DNA of 64,000 bases from assembly GCA_036936605.1 (NCBI GenBank), contig JAUPFV010000005.1, forward strand, positions 79,000,885-79,064,884. The letters run 5' to 3'. Below the pieces are notes generated by a model. That model was not told where the DNA came from and searched no databases. It worked only from the letters and a program-made list of their open reading frames with translations. The translations under genes were made by a program, and so were the position numbers. This document shows positions 43,883-55,980 of the stretch, piece by piece (position 1 is the first letter of the stretch; the number at the start of each line of letters is the position of its first letter). This DNA is from Limnanthes douglasii subsp. nivea. Its lineage: Eukaryota; Streptophyta; Magnoliopsida; Brassicales; Limnanthaceae.

Positions 43883-44961
43883 ATAACTTTTAGAATACGA
43901 AATTCTAAACTACAACGTGTATAATATAGTAGAATATAAATATGTTATAGATGCTCGTTACAAATGTTATGATATTAATCAGATACTAATAATTAATTAA
44001 TTTATTCAGGTTATTCCGAAATCAAATGGATACCGAATATACTATTTGAAAAATATATCATATGAAATTATAAGAAAGAGACCAGTAAGAGGTTTGCAAA
44101 TTTCACAAACAAAAGATAACTTTATATTGTTTAAAATTCTCAAATTTTAAAAGGAAAATTAAGTAAAAAAAGATGAAGATAAATATCCTAATATCAAAAC
44201 TAGACTTCATATCGAGATGTATTAAAACATTATGTAATAATATAACACATTTTTAAGTTATAAAATTCACACGATTGACTTTTCTAAATATGTTATTATT
44301 AATTTTTATATCTTAACTATTTATTAGCAAAATAAAAGTTGTACAATTAAATAAAACATATAATGTTTGACTACGAAGAAGATTCCATAGTATATGTTAT
44401 AATACCAGTAAATAAGACATAACTCAATTGTACATGGCTGCCAAACCTACGGAATTTAAATAAAATATAGTTATAAAATGGATAATATATATATATTATA
44501 AATTTAAAAATATCGGAGGAGGTTTAAGACTTTGATCGATCTAAAAAATGTTTCCGTGTTCGTGATTTGATGCAGAATAATTTATTTTTAGATATTTGGA
44601 AGAAACATTCAGAGGAATAATTAAAATTGATTAAATAAAAAAAATAATTTGGTTTTATAAAAGTACGGTAAAGAAATCCAATGAATATATAATTTTGGAA
44701 GGGGTTTATATAATAAAATAATAATTATTGTTCAGGTGAAGAAATCACTAAACGGGGACAATTATGTCATTTATAGATCTCCTATTCTACTATACTAATC
44801 AACACCCATTTTTTTTAATAAGAGATCGATCATTACTCAATCAATATTTTATTATTATTTTTTCGTTTTCTCTCTATCTTTCTCGTATTTCTCTCTCTAA
44901 ATATTATCCTACGAACATAGTTTAGACTTATAATCCCTCTAAGAAATTTTCAGAACTATCA
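43883..44961. other. AT-rich spacer and probable 5' LTR of element D
   Basis: No gene is present. The right part (about 44735-44961) is T/C-rich, ends CTATCA and is followed by TTGCCGTCGTTTGTGGGAA, a PBS-like sequence. It is therefore probably the D 5' LTR. Its start cannot be fixed because D has no second LTR here. Confidence 0.4.
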
Positions 44962-44976
44962 TTGCCGTCGTTTGTG

Positions 44977-46900
44977 GGAATGATTGATACCCGAAATAAT
45001 TCTTCCAAAACCAGTACGGAATTGACGAATATATTAAGAGAAATGGATACAAAAGTTAGTACTTGTGATCTTTTGGTCGGAAATTCATTCGGAGGTCCTA
45101 TTGTCAAAGAGCAATTGATGAAGAAACAACATAACGACGATCAATATGCCGACGAGCTACTCGAAAAGTTTGTTCTAGTAGCCCGGATCAAGGAATTCAT
45201 GAGGACATAGAAAAATTAAATGCATAAAAGGATGCAGTTATGAGTTTGAAGAGGCTCAATTCAGAGGTCTGAATGGATCATATAGATGAAGAAGATGCGT
45301 TAGAAGGTGCTCATCGGACCAGTGATACGCATGAACGGCGTAAGAGATAAAGTCGTTATTCTTCAAAAAGAAAAGTGAAACCTAGGCGTCGGAATGAGTC
45401 TATTGAGTCTAGTGACTGTTCCATCTACGACTCAAATGACTCTTCCTCTCTGGAGAAGCATATCCGACATGAAAAAGGTTATATGAGAAAGGGTTCGAAG
45501 TGGCATAGGGATAGTCATCGAACGTCTCGTCGGAACAGAAGTTCGAAGAGAGAAATAAATTATCAAGAGAAAGCATAGCTTAAGTTTGAGGAGCGAGATA
45601 AAGTTGTCAATCTTGGTAAGAGAAAGCAAGTTGCACCTCATGTACAAATCCCTTCGGGAAGTCACAATCTTGAATATCGTGTGAGTAACCAATTCACATG
45701 CACATTCGAAAAGGGTTTCTACACTACTATGGATGAAGGTCCTATGAAAAGTATGTATAAGACAATACATAGTTGAAGGTCGTCTCTTCTCTCCTCGGAC
45801 ATTCCATCTAGACATATGCCAAACCACTTTGATATCTCGAAGTTAGAGAACTTTGATGAGATACTTGATCCATATAGTTATATTGATCAGTTCAAGAAGT
45901 TTATGATTAATTATAATGACAATGATAAATTGTTGTGAATGTATTTTCTTAAACATTTAAGGTTGTTGCGTCAAAATGGTATAATCGTTTACCTCAGGCT
46001 TGCATTAAGAATTTCGACATGTTTTGGAACATCTTATGCCCACACTTTGTGGGGAGAAAAAATATTCTGAACGAACAGTGATACAATAATTTGTTGTAGG
46101 CATAAAGTTGGGGAGATTTTGAAGGATTGTATTAATCATTTCATCAAAACCAAGACGGATATGAAGGCTTGAGAAAAACAAGTGGCTTTAGCAGCTTTTC
46201 AAATGGGGCTCCTCGAAATTTTCAAAGATAATGTTGCAGAAATCAAGTTATGACGTGTGGGGAATTATTAGATCAAGTTGAGAAGATAATTTTGGTAGAG
46301 GAAACACAAGCATCAGAAATGACGTCCATTATGAAAATCGGACAAAATCAGTTCAACAACTACTTTCCGACCAAAAGCTCCGACTCAGCTACCTCCGAGA
46401 TCGAGGGTGAATTTACAAGTGGAAAATGTGCAAAAAAGTTTCAAGTCGATGTCAAACAAGTAGGTCTGAACAACTCATTTTGTTTAATTTACAGTATGGG
46501 TAGCAATAACTTTTGATAGGGCTCGAAGTCATATATAGTCCCGCAAGTCCTCCCAATACAGAATCCTAAAGCAGAAGCAACATGTATTTCAAGTATCATG
46601 GCTATATTGGGCATGATAAAAGGGATTGTGTGGCATTTAAAAAAAATACAAGTGTTAATCGAGAATGGGAAGTTGACAACATTTATTAAGAAAAAATCTC
46701 TTACATCTCCGAAAATAGAAAATACTTTGGTGATTTTGGAATGCATCGACTCTTTTGATGTTTCTTTTGATTACTTATATCCAAAGTTGGGCATGAATAA
46801 GAGCATATTGGTGGAGGAACCAGTTGTGAATGGAAAGGTTAGTGAACTATATGATTTTTTTGAATCACTAATAATTTTTTAAGGTGATATTGTTTCAGAA
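44977..46900 (+). pseudogene. Element D gag
   Basis: 44962-45210 gives an N-terminal segment unlike that of A-C. 45375-45578 is Ser/Arg/Lys-rich. 45815-46180 carries the capsid-like core (FDEILDPYSYIDQFKKFMIN, WYNRLPQACIKNFDMFW-like, SDTIICCRHKVGEILKD). 46590-46690 keeps the variant zinc knuckle (KYHGYIGHDKRDC) followed by LIENGKLTTFI. Stops and shifts occur throughout. Homologous in order to B gag. Confidence 0.7.
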
Positions 46901-47500
46901 ACATCAAATTATTCTTAGAAAAGGTATATAGTTAGCTTAACAACTCAGTTAAAAGCCGTTCTTCGCCACACTTATGTAGGAATCCATCTCCGCTGCTTTG
47001 TTTTGAAGATGATGATTTGAGAGAAGTGGCAGGCCCGCATAAATATGTTGTGGTCTTTGTGGCAGAAATTTTCGAGGATGAGATACGTAGAATCTTGATA
47101 GACACAGTAGTTCTGCCAATATAATGTTCATGAAAACTTGTGAAAATATAGTGAACCCCCCGGTAATTCTTTAGTCGGATTGGACAATCATTGGGTTTAC
47201 TGGGGTGACCGATTAAGTGGTTGGGGAGTTTGAAGGACGAGTGAGCTAGGTCGTGGACCATTTAAAAAATAAGTGACATTGTTGTTCATTATGGTATATG
47301 CGCCAACATCGTACGATGCAATTTCTGGAAGGTCTTGGTTGTCTAAAACACATGCAGTAGCATCAAATGTTCACCAATGCTTGAAATACGCTGTGGAAAA
47401 TAATTTAAGGAAAATCAAGAGCAGCCATAAATGGAAAGAGAGTGTTACCGAACGGTCATGGCCCCAAAGTAAATCAAATGGGGCAATTTGAAGAAGGTAT
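46780..47500 (+). pseudogene. Element D protease
   Basis: The readable parts are YDFFESLIIF, CFEDDDLREVAGPH, RRILIDT followed by SSANIMF after a 1-nt deletion inside the active-site triplet, and SYDAISGRSWLSKTHAVASNVHQCLKYAVE. The protease/RT junction lacks the TAG seen in A, B and C in the readable frame (GQFEEG). Confidence 0.7.
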
Positions 47501-47799
47501 AACAATTAGTGGGGGCTTCTTTGGGATCTGATCCTGTTGATGATCTGAGGGAGACCCCCGGGTTTTTAATCCCTGATTGAAGTTTTGAGGATCATGTTTT
47601 TTCGAACGGAAAAAGTTTAACGATTGATACAAAGTTAACTCTGGAGGAGAGGGAGATGTTAATTCAATTTTTGTTAACAAAGTTACATATGTTTCATGGT
47701 GTACCGAAATTGTGATGGGGGTACCCGCAAAAATCATATGTCGTAAGTTAGCAATTCAAAGTAGTGTGCGCCCAATTATCCAATAATAAAGATTTTTTT

Positions 47800-48560
47800 C
47801 TCAATAAAAATCTGAGGCTATCATTGCTGAAGTAGAGCGACTATCCAAGGTTAGGCATATACGAGAATCGCAATATCCCTTGTGGATCGTCAATCGAGTT
47901 TTACTAAAAAACAAAAAATAGTAAATGACGAATGTGCATGGATTTTACTTATTTAAATAGATCTTATCCTAATGATATTTTTCCAGTGCCTCAGATTGAC
48001 CAGTTAGTAGATTTTACGCCGGGAAATCAATTACTTTTGTTTATGGATGCATACGTTGGGTACAATCAAGTCAAAATGGATCCAAATGATCAAAAAATCA
48101 CTTCATTCATTACTGGAAGGGGCCTGTGTTGTTATAAGGTTATACCTTTTAGATAGAAGAACGCTGGAGCAACTTACCAGCGCTTAGTAAATAAAAATTT
48201 TAAGGCTCAGTTCGGACGGAATGTTGAAGTGTATATTGATAATAGGCTTGTAAAAAGCGCAATAGATGAGGACCACTTTGCAGATTTTGAGGAAAATTTT
48301 GGCAACCTAAAGAGGATAAAATTAAAGTTAAATCTGTTGAAGTGTACATTCGGGTTACGGTCGTTCAAATTTCTTAGGTACATAGTCATTGAACTTGGGA
48401 TAGAGGTTGACCTTGTAAAGTTAAACGCCCAAAACACTATGGCACTGCCTCGTAGTATCAAGGAGGTGCAAATTCTGACAGGGAGACCGACAGCCTTGAA
48501 TAGATTCTTATACATGTCTTCGGATAAATGTGCCCCCTTTTTTCATCTGTTGATATAAGT
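47800..48560 (+). pseudogene. Element D reverse transcriptase, catalytic Asp lost
   Basis: The palm motifs are present: CMDFTYLNRSYPND, PVPQIDQLVDFTPGNQLLLF, MDAYVGYNQVKMDPNDQ and GATYQRLVNKNF. The catalytic motif reads YIDN (near 48232-48243) instead of YIDD. The thumb region (LPRSIKEVQILTGRPTALNRFL) is readable. A stop lies near 48154. Confidence 0.78.
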
Positions 48561-49890
48561 AAAGTGCTTTAATTGGTCCCAAGAGTGTTCTGAAGCGTTT
48601 GAACAAATTAAAAAAATTGTACTCCCCGGAAATCTTGATAAAGCCTAGGTCGGGGGAGTTTGTATATCTACATAGCGGTATCAGATTATACTGTAAGTGC
48701 CATTTTAATTCGAGAAGTCAATAATTTTCCTCGACCAATATAATATGTGAGTAAATGTATTTTGGATATAGAAAATGGGTATTTTTCCTTTCTTTGGTTA
48801 CTGCTGCTCGGAAGATGAGACTTTATTTTTAGGCTCATTCTATCATTGTACGAACATTTTTTCCAGTTGAAGAGTATGGTACAAAGGCCTGATGTGTCGG
48901 ACATAATGACTAAATAATTTGTGAATGTCGAGATTTTGACATCGAGTTTGAATCTCGAACTGCCATCAAAGTGCAAGCCTTAGCAGATTTCTTAGTCTAG
49001 TTTCATTTGATCGGTCAGAGATAGAAGTAGATGAAGAAAGTTTGAGGTAAAATAAAAAATATGAATAGATCGAGGTTAAAGTGAATCATGATGTGGGGCA
49101 GGGGTGGAGTAGGTTTCTCCAGATGGTATTGCAATGTATCAAGTTATTCGCTTCAGTTTCAAGCTTCAAATAATGAGGCAGGGTATGAAGTATTTTAGCA
49201 TGTTTAAGACTTTCTCACATATATAGGGCTAAAAATTTAGGGTATTGAGCGACTCACAACTTCTCATAAATCACGCATCTAGAAAAGATCATTTAGTGAA
49301 TACGGTTGTTTTCAAAAGTGTCAAATATGAACATGTTCATAGGACAAGTAATTTTGTGGTTGATTCCCTGGCTATTGCTTCTTATTCCGAGGAGCATCCT
49401 TGGATTATCACATAAAAAAGTCCTCGATAACAAAGAGGTCCGAGCGGGTGAAAGGATCAGTCGAAGCTTTTCAAATTTCTACAAGTACCAAAAACGATTG
49501 GAGGTATGACATCAAAGAATGTTTGATAAATTATATCTTGCCCATTGATAAATTAATAACAAAGAAAGTACGATTCAAGGCGCATGGTTACGTATGGCTT
49601 TGAGATAACTTATACAAAATATCTTTTAGCAAGCCTCTATTTCAATGCCTTGGAAAAAATAAATCACAAATTATATTAACTGAGTTACATGATGAAGAAT
49701 GATATACATATTGTGGGTACAAAACTTTGATACAAAGAGTTCTCTTGGCGGGATATTATTGGCTCACAATTTCTTCCAACGTCAAAGAATTGGTCAAGAT
49801 ATGGGATACTTGCCAAAGATTTGCTAACATAATCCATACACCATGATTACCTCTTGAATTTCGAAGCACTACCTTTTAATCGATGGAGTA
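48561..49890 (+). pseudogene. Element D RNase H domains and integrase start
   Basis: RNase H sequence (AVSDYTVSAILIREV-like near 48675, then LSDSQLLINHA-like) is heavily frame-shifted. The integrase zinc region near 49690-49830 has HDEE.YTYCGYKTLIQRVLLAGYYW and WDTCQRFAN, with one Cys of the CxxC pair replaced by Trp-side sequence. Homology stops at PF.RW, just before the catalytic core. Confidence 0.68.
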
Positions 49891-50099
49891 TTTGATGAAA
49901 ATAAAACCTGATCGGAGGGTATTTTAGGTAAGTGTTTAGATGATGTATTAAATTCCGAGTAGACGGTAAATAGATATTTTCATTGACATAGACCCTCAAA
50001 TTCAACAAATCTAAAACTATATAGCACAAACCACTTATCAAATTACATAAGCCAATTTGCAACATAATCTAAGTTCCAATCCTCTTCAAGTATCTTCCT

Positions 50100-50815
50100 C
50101 ATCTACACTTGGTATGTATGATTCCTACCGAGGAACCTTATGAAGAAGTATTCAATATAATATTACCTTTCACTGTCCTCGAAGATACAACCAAACAACT
50201 ATGCAAATAGGTCAAATCTGTACAAAGTAAATTGAAGAATCTTGCAAAGGACATGATCTAGTGGAAAAATGAAGTTGAGTATAGTGAGTGGTTGAGAGAC
50301 ATTTGCACCAAAACCTCCCAAGATGACATATTGGAATTTCTCAGGAGAATCATCCAAATCAGATGCCATTTGGTTGCGATTATTGATCAAGAAAAAGAAA
50401 AATTGAAAAAATTCATCAAACTGAACTAGACGAGCTCAAAAAAACATGAGGCTAAGCTAACCGAGGAATGTACGAAGTACTCATCTTTGAAGAAGTTGTT
50501 TGACAAAAATAAGGGAGAAAGAAAATAAGCACTTGAGGATTTGGAATCATTCAAAACAAAATCTAAGGAAGAAAAATGCCTTGACATCAAAGCCACAATG
50601 GACCAAAGCGGAAAAAACATCTTTGTTGCCATCAGAACAACTGAAGAACAGACAAGGATCTTTTTGCTTCGTGAAATTCATGGAGCGTTTCTGAAGGCAA
50701 ATTTATCAAAATTCTGGAATTTAATTCCAGTAGAATGACGCCCTATAGAGGCTTTGTGACTGTCCCAAATGAATCATCTGATTCTGAGGATGATGACGAT
50801 GTCTCGGAACAATAA
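50100..50815 (+). pseudogene. Element E antisense ORF, C-terminal coiled coil
   Basis: Plus strand, several frames. A coiled-coil type Lys/Glu/Leu pattern (50230-50640) is followed by LLREIHGAFLKANLSKFWNLIPVE (50663-50738). The latter matches LRELYATFPKEDLSSFWELIP of C and FHEKFPKRRLGDLW of B. An acidic Ser/Asp tail follows. The Transposase_28-like part is missing, cut off at the D/E junction. Confidence 0.62.
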
Positions 50816-51169
50816 GGGAGCTCCTTAGAATGAATCTCAAATAATGCTCCCAATCATGGCAAGGAGAACTAGGGAAGGGTATTGTATTGGAATGTTTATT
50901 ATTGAATCAGTGACATTCGTGGTGATTATTGTTATCTTGTTGTTATTTTTTGTTGTTTGTTTGTGGCACTAATGTACACTATGCTAAGTGAGTGTTGACA
51001 TTTGTGGCTTCTTAAACATGTAGCACACATATTAACTTTTTGTTTGATTGAAGAAATGCCAAGTATCACCACTTTATTTTGTTTGTCATCTTTTGCAATC
51101 AAAATCACTTCATCAAATGTTTATCGCCTTGAATTTCATATTGTGTGATTTAACATATCGAACCACGCT

Positions 51170-51560
51170 CTTAAATAGATGTTAACATTTAGAATTTTAT
51201 CACCACTCAAACTAGATGTTCGAATTAATAATTTAGATAGACGTTAGCACTTTGAATAACATTACCACTAAAATTAACACTTCAAACAATTCCTTAATTG
51301 AACGTTAGCACTTCGAATAATAGCGTCACTCAAATTATCACTTTGAACAATGCTTTAAATGGACGTTAGCACTTCAAATAATATCGCCACTCAAATTGGC
51401 ACTTCGAACAATGCTATAAATAGACGTTAGAACTTCGAATAATATCGTCACTCAAGTTGGGACTTCGAGCAATGCTTTAAATGGACGTTAGCACGTCGAA
51501 TAATATCGCCACTCAATTTGGAACTTCGAACAATGCTTTAAATAGATGTTACCACTTTGA
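51170..51560 (-). repeat. Tandem repeat in element E 3' region (61-bp unit)
   Basis: About six units of 61 bp such as CGTTAGCACTTCGAATAATA followed by TCGCCACTCAAATTGGCACT. The complement contains ATTCGAAGTGCTAACG, shared with the 37-bp repeats of element C at the same element position. Confidence 0.88.
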
Positions 51561-51849
51561 ATAATATTTTTCTAAATTACCCCAAAGATGATCACTCTTT
51601 CTGTAACACTCAAAATAAATTAAACTTTACTAAAAATGAACGTTGGCTAAGAAAAAGAACTTCATTTATAACTGCCAGTGATTGTGACACCTTATTAAAA
51701 CCCACTCGAGCCACCAGTAAAGGAAAGAATATGCTTGTACAAACTATACAAATAATAAAACTATAATATCATAAATGTAAAAAAGTAAAAAAGTAAAAAT
51801 TACTCACAATACAACTTCAAATGCTCAATGTTCTATGTATGTTTTAAAA

Positions 51850-52930
51850 GTATCCCTTCTTTATCGTGGAGGTCATACGTAACTGGTTTAATTGCCTCTA
51901 TCACTGAATAAGGATCTTCATAGTTTGGAGCCATTTTTCATAGCCTCTTATCTTTTGTATGCAATAATATTTTCCTCAACATATTGTCTCCCACCTTAAA
52001 ATATTTTTGTCCTACCTTCAAATTATAAATACTCTTCATCAAAGTTTGATAGTGAGTCAAATTCAGATGCACTCTTACCCCCTTTTCTTCAATTAAATCG
52101 AGCTTTGTTCTTCTTATCTCTACATTAGCATCCTTAAAATCATTAAGTATTATGTGAGATCGTAAAGTTGATTCTAAAAGGCTCACGACATCCATTATAT
52201 ATACTAAGGTAAAAGGAGTTTCCTGAGGTAGCTTCTCTAGGTGCTCTTCTATAAGACCATAACCTCTTGTAAATAAGTAGGCCATTTCCCAAAAGCACCG
52301 GTCCAATTTTTATTAACCCATCTAAAATAAACATGTTGGTTACTCCCACCTATCCATTTCTTGAGAGATAAGTGGTACTACCGGTTTATAGATAGAATTA
52401 GCAAATCGTTGACAAATATCACAGCATGGTACCAAATTTTTAGCATCACTCATAATTAAAGGCCAATAATAGCCTGCCAACAAAACCCTCATCATCAAAG
52501 CCTTAAATCCAAAATGATGAGAACTTTCTCTATCATGTAGTTTGGATAAAAATTTCTGAGAACCATCGTAAGACTTCTTATATAACACTTCATTCAATAT
52601 TGTAACCATGAGCTTTATACTTCAACCATTGAGGTAACTTGACATCTTAATGCAATGTTTCTCTAAGTACAAAATTTGTTATTCAAATAGCCAGTCACCT
52701 CAAACATTTTCTACAGTGACAAATACCTCCTCGGAATACTTACATTATTTTGATTTTGACAAAATCGAAGGAATTTCTTGTAATAATATTAATGGATACT
52801 TTTCTGCATATGCAATGTTTGCTAAAGAATCTGCAACTGTGTTCTCCCCTCGACTAATATGTTCAACAACCACTTCGTCAAACAGAAGAGTTAACCCTCA
52901 AAGCTAACGAAAATATAAAAATAATTGATC
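51850..52930 (-). pseudogene. Element E integrase
   Basis: Minus-strand open pieces 52609-52340 (HDRESSHHFGFKALMMRVLLAGYYWPLIMSDAKNLV and CDICQRFAN) and 52306-51938 (ETPFTLVYIMDV ... HLNLTHYQTLMKS) correspond to the zinc region and the C-terminal half. The catalytic core between them is deleted: the zinc region runs into sequence that lies after the Glu of the triad. It is therefore inactive. Confidence 0.74.
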
Positions 52931-53555
52931 TTTTTTAGCCTCAGATATATCTTATCATATGATTTGCAATCAACTGTGAATCCGTCTTTAACCGAATTAT
53001 TTTTGCCCCACAAATACTTGCAAGACTTAAACTGGCTAAAGCAATCTCGTACTCAACCGCGTTATTTGATGCGTGAAATCCAAGTTGAATGGCCTGATAC
53101 ATAACTTCTCCAGAAGGGGCAATCAGTTGTACCCCCGCACTTGATCCCAATATGCTAAAACAATCATTTGTTTGAACCACTCATACTGAATCTACTGGCA
53201 ATACTTCTTTAATAGTTTTCTCATCAGATCCTCTTGAGTGAAATTCAACCAAAAACTATGCTAAAGCTTAAACCTTAATAATTGTTCGAGGAGCAATATT
53301 TATATCAAAATCCCCCAACTCAACAGATCGTTTAGTCATTCTGCCAGAAATGTCCCGTCGCTGTAATACATTCTTCAATAGAAAAGAGATTTAAAAAACA
53401 ATTGTATGATCTTGAAAATAAGGGTGCGCTTTTCTAACAACCACTACCAAGGCCAGACCCAACTTCTCAAGCCTTAAGCATCTTTTTTTTACGCCAATAG
53501 ACTTTTGCTCACATAATAAACTAGCCTAGAAGCTCCACTTTCTTCTCTTATCAAC
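52930..53555 (-). pseudogene. Element E RNase H domains
   Basis: Minus strand. After the RT deletion point the frame reads LIREESGASRLVYYVSKSLL, then ISGRMTKRSVELGDFDINIA and VKF.LVEFHS. The second RNase H (53180-52941) has MYQAIQLGFHASNNAVEYEIAL and LKTDSQLIANHM. One Asn-Ala replaces the Asn-Glu of the active-site stretch. Confidence 0.72.
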
Positions 53556-53785
53556 ACATTATCCATTCTCCGTTCTTTTTTTTTAATAATACATGTTTTG
53601 CAGTCCATATGTATGACCCTAGATAAATGATCTATTTATACCACAATCGCCTCAGATTTCTCTACAAAGAAAGCTCACATATTTTGAATAATGGGCCTGA
53701 CCTTCGGATTTAAAGCCAAACTATGACATATCACCTCAGATGGAACCTCTATTACATTTTCGATTTTTCAAGCAAAAACAGCCCT
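53555..53785 (-). pseudogene. Element E RT remnant, core deleted
   Basis: Only the beginning survives, reading VICHSLALNPKVRPIIQN then WTAKHVLLKKKNGEW.MC. The palm with the catalytic YxDD motif is absent. The next codons belong to RNase H. This is a clean internal deletion relative to B (about residues 105 to 355 of pol). Confidence 0.76.
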
Positions 53786-55630
53786 CATTCACAACCATAC
53801 AAATTGTTTGATCCGGTTCTGCATCCAAATATTCATAAACAACATTTAAGTTTTCCTATTTTCCTAAATTCGAATCCACAATCATTAAAGTATTTTTCTA
53901 GTTTTGATGGTGTGCCTGTATCATGTTGTGTAAATGTGTTTTGATTAGTCCCACCATTATTATTCCCTCTAATAAAAGTTGTCAATTTACCATTTTCTAT
54001 CAAAAATTGGATCTCTTTCTTCAATACTATGCAATTCCCAATGCCATGCCCAATGTCTTTATGGTATTTGCAAAACTTATAATTTCGCTCATTCATTGGC
54101 CTGTTTACTAGAGCTGGTTTTCTAAAATTACCGTGATTAGTAGCTATTTTAAAGATGGTTGCCACATGCTCAGTAAAATTCACAAAATATTATGGTTGTA
54201 TCCACTGATTAGGCCTTACTTGAGGACGTTGATACCTATCTAGTTGAGAATGTGTTCCTTCTGTTCGAGAAAGGAGACTAGTATTTGTCCTCAGTCGAGA
54301 AGGTACCTGGGAATTCGAAGTGCTCCCCTAGTATTCTTGGTTAGTAGGTGCATGTCCCAAATTTATTTGACTGAAACTGAGTCCACCTCGACTCTTGTCG
54401 ACTCATCCACCTTAATATATTCCTTAAATTGAGCCATTCAGGCTCCAAATGTCAATGTCATTATCCTCGTAGTCTCAATTTCTAGATCCTGGAAGAAAAC
54501 CTTACCTAAAAGCTGCCATGGTAACAAGCTCCTAACAATCTTCCAACTCTGTCTTTGTTAACACAAATCATCTAGTATAATCTTTCAACATTTCCCCTAC
54601 TGCTTGTTTGCATTGTATTATATTATCACCATTGGCTCACATTTATTTACTTCGTACAAATTATCTTTGGAATGCAGTGCAACAATTGCTAAAGTTGGTT
54701 ATAGATCGCCTCATAATTCTAGTATACCATTTTACGGCAATGCCTTTAAAAGTTTACAAAAATGTTATACATACCAATCTATCATAATCCTCAAAATTAA
54801 TCATGTACTTCTTAAACTGCTCAATATGATCATTGGGATCACGTGTTCCATCAAAATTTTCAAGCTTTGAAATTTCAAAATGTCAAGGAAGAGGTATCAA
54901 TCTAATTTTAGAAAACAAACAAGAATTCTTCTAATCTGCACATTGAATATACTGATCAACTCCAGTTGTTCCCATAATTGCATATAGGTTTTGGTCATCA
55001 ATATTGACATACTGGTTAGATATGTTATCCTCATATATTGGGTTGCCCCTCATATTTCGATGCATACCCTCTTTCTTCGATATGTGCTCTTCGTGCGATT
55101 TTTTACGTCGACTTCCCTCTCCCTTTGAATAAGTCCAATATTTTCCTTGTATAAATAAATCTCCTTTAGAATTCGAACTAGAAAATTCACTATGACTAGT
55201 CCAAATATACAGATGTTTATATTTTTTTTTCCTTTCGAGAAGAACGATGCTCTCTGTCTGACTGGAAATGCACTTTTTTACGGTCACTTCGAATTTGATG
55301 AAATGTATATGACTCATCAGACCGATTATCCAAATTATTTTTCTCTTTAACTTATCATACCTCAGATTTCAGCCTTCCAGATTGGATTTGTTGCTCTTTT
55401 TAAACAAACTCATCATTCAAAATAATTATCTTATCTAAAAACTTATTGATCCGAATCTCAATATCAGATTGATCATATTGTTCTAGATTCTGACTATCAC
55501 CTTGATTTTCTTCTCTAGTAAACCTGAATTTAGCGCCTTATTCTCCACCTGCATTGTGGATTTAACTCTAATGTTTTGCTCCATTGTGATCTCAATTAGT
55601 AATTTCACGGTTTTAGATCTGCTACTAGGT
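53786..55630 (-). pseudogene. Element E gag
   Basis: Minus strand. 55317-54931 has the charged N-terminal/linker part. Around 54900-54600 is the core (FDGTRDPNDHIEQFKKYMINFED-like, NGDNIIQC-like). 54183-53833 has the variant zinc knuckle YKFCKYHKDIGHGIGNC, then LKKEIQFLIENGKLTTFI. After EYLDAEPDQ and VVNEG the sequence jumps to the pol N-terminus, so the protease is absent. Confidence 0.72.
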
Positions 55631-55659
55631 ACCTTGTAACCTCCCATTATGGTCTCTAA

Positions 55660-55980
55660 TGTTAAGTATTATAATTTTTGTGTATATCAAATAGGAGAAG
55701 TAATTCTAGAAAGATAAAGTATTTTTATCGACTTTAGAGAGAGACATAGTTTCTGATCAAGTGTGAATAGAAGTGTGTCAATCATCATTTATTTCATAAT
55801 TCCCTCTCGTATTTATAACAGTGAATAACTGAATTGGTTACATATTAGGGAAAATTGCACTTTTAACATTTGTTATCTATATTCAATATCAATTTATCTT
55901 TTAACTTTATAAAACTTAAACCATAACCCTTTTCTCTAATTACTTTTACTCCCTGATAATTTATATATTTATCATGTACA
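55660..55980 (-). repeat. Probable element E 5' LTR
   Basis: Minus strand, adjacent to the PBS-like sequence, ends ATACTTAACA. It contains TTATAAATACGAGAGGG (about 55810-55826) and a CT-rich leader as in the LTR of C. The outer end near 55975 is a guess (TGATAAATAT). Confidence 0.45.

Larger units (their letters stand above)
44962..49890 (+). mobile_element. Element D: Tat-type retrotransposon, truncated after the integrase start
   Basis: Plus-strand gag, protease, RT, RNase H and the first part of integrase are present in decayed form. The PBS (TTGCCGTCGTTTGTGGGAA at 44962) differs from the GGCGACCACAGTGGG type of A, B and C. The rest of integrase, the antisense ORF and the 3' LTR are missing. 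At about 49.9 kb it meets the opposite-strand element E. Confidence 0.75.
50050..55980 (-). mobile_element. Element E: Tat-type deletion derivative, truncated, minus strand
   Basis: Read on the minus strand: probable 5' LTR (about 55660-55980), PBS-like ATTAGAGACCATAATGGGA (55641-55660), gag, then directly the pol N-terminus (protease deleted, junction about 53785), RT cut at WxMC and joined to RNase H (junction about 53554), RNase H, integrase, conserved 3' block, tandem repeats and part of the antisense ORF (plus strand). The 3' LTR is missing. The LTR limits are approximate. Confidence 0.72.
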
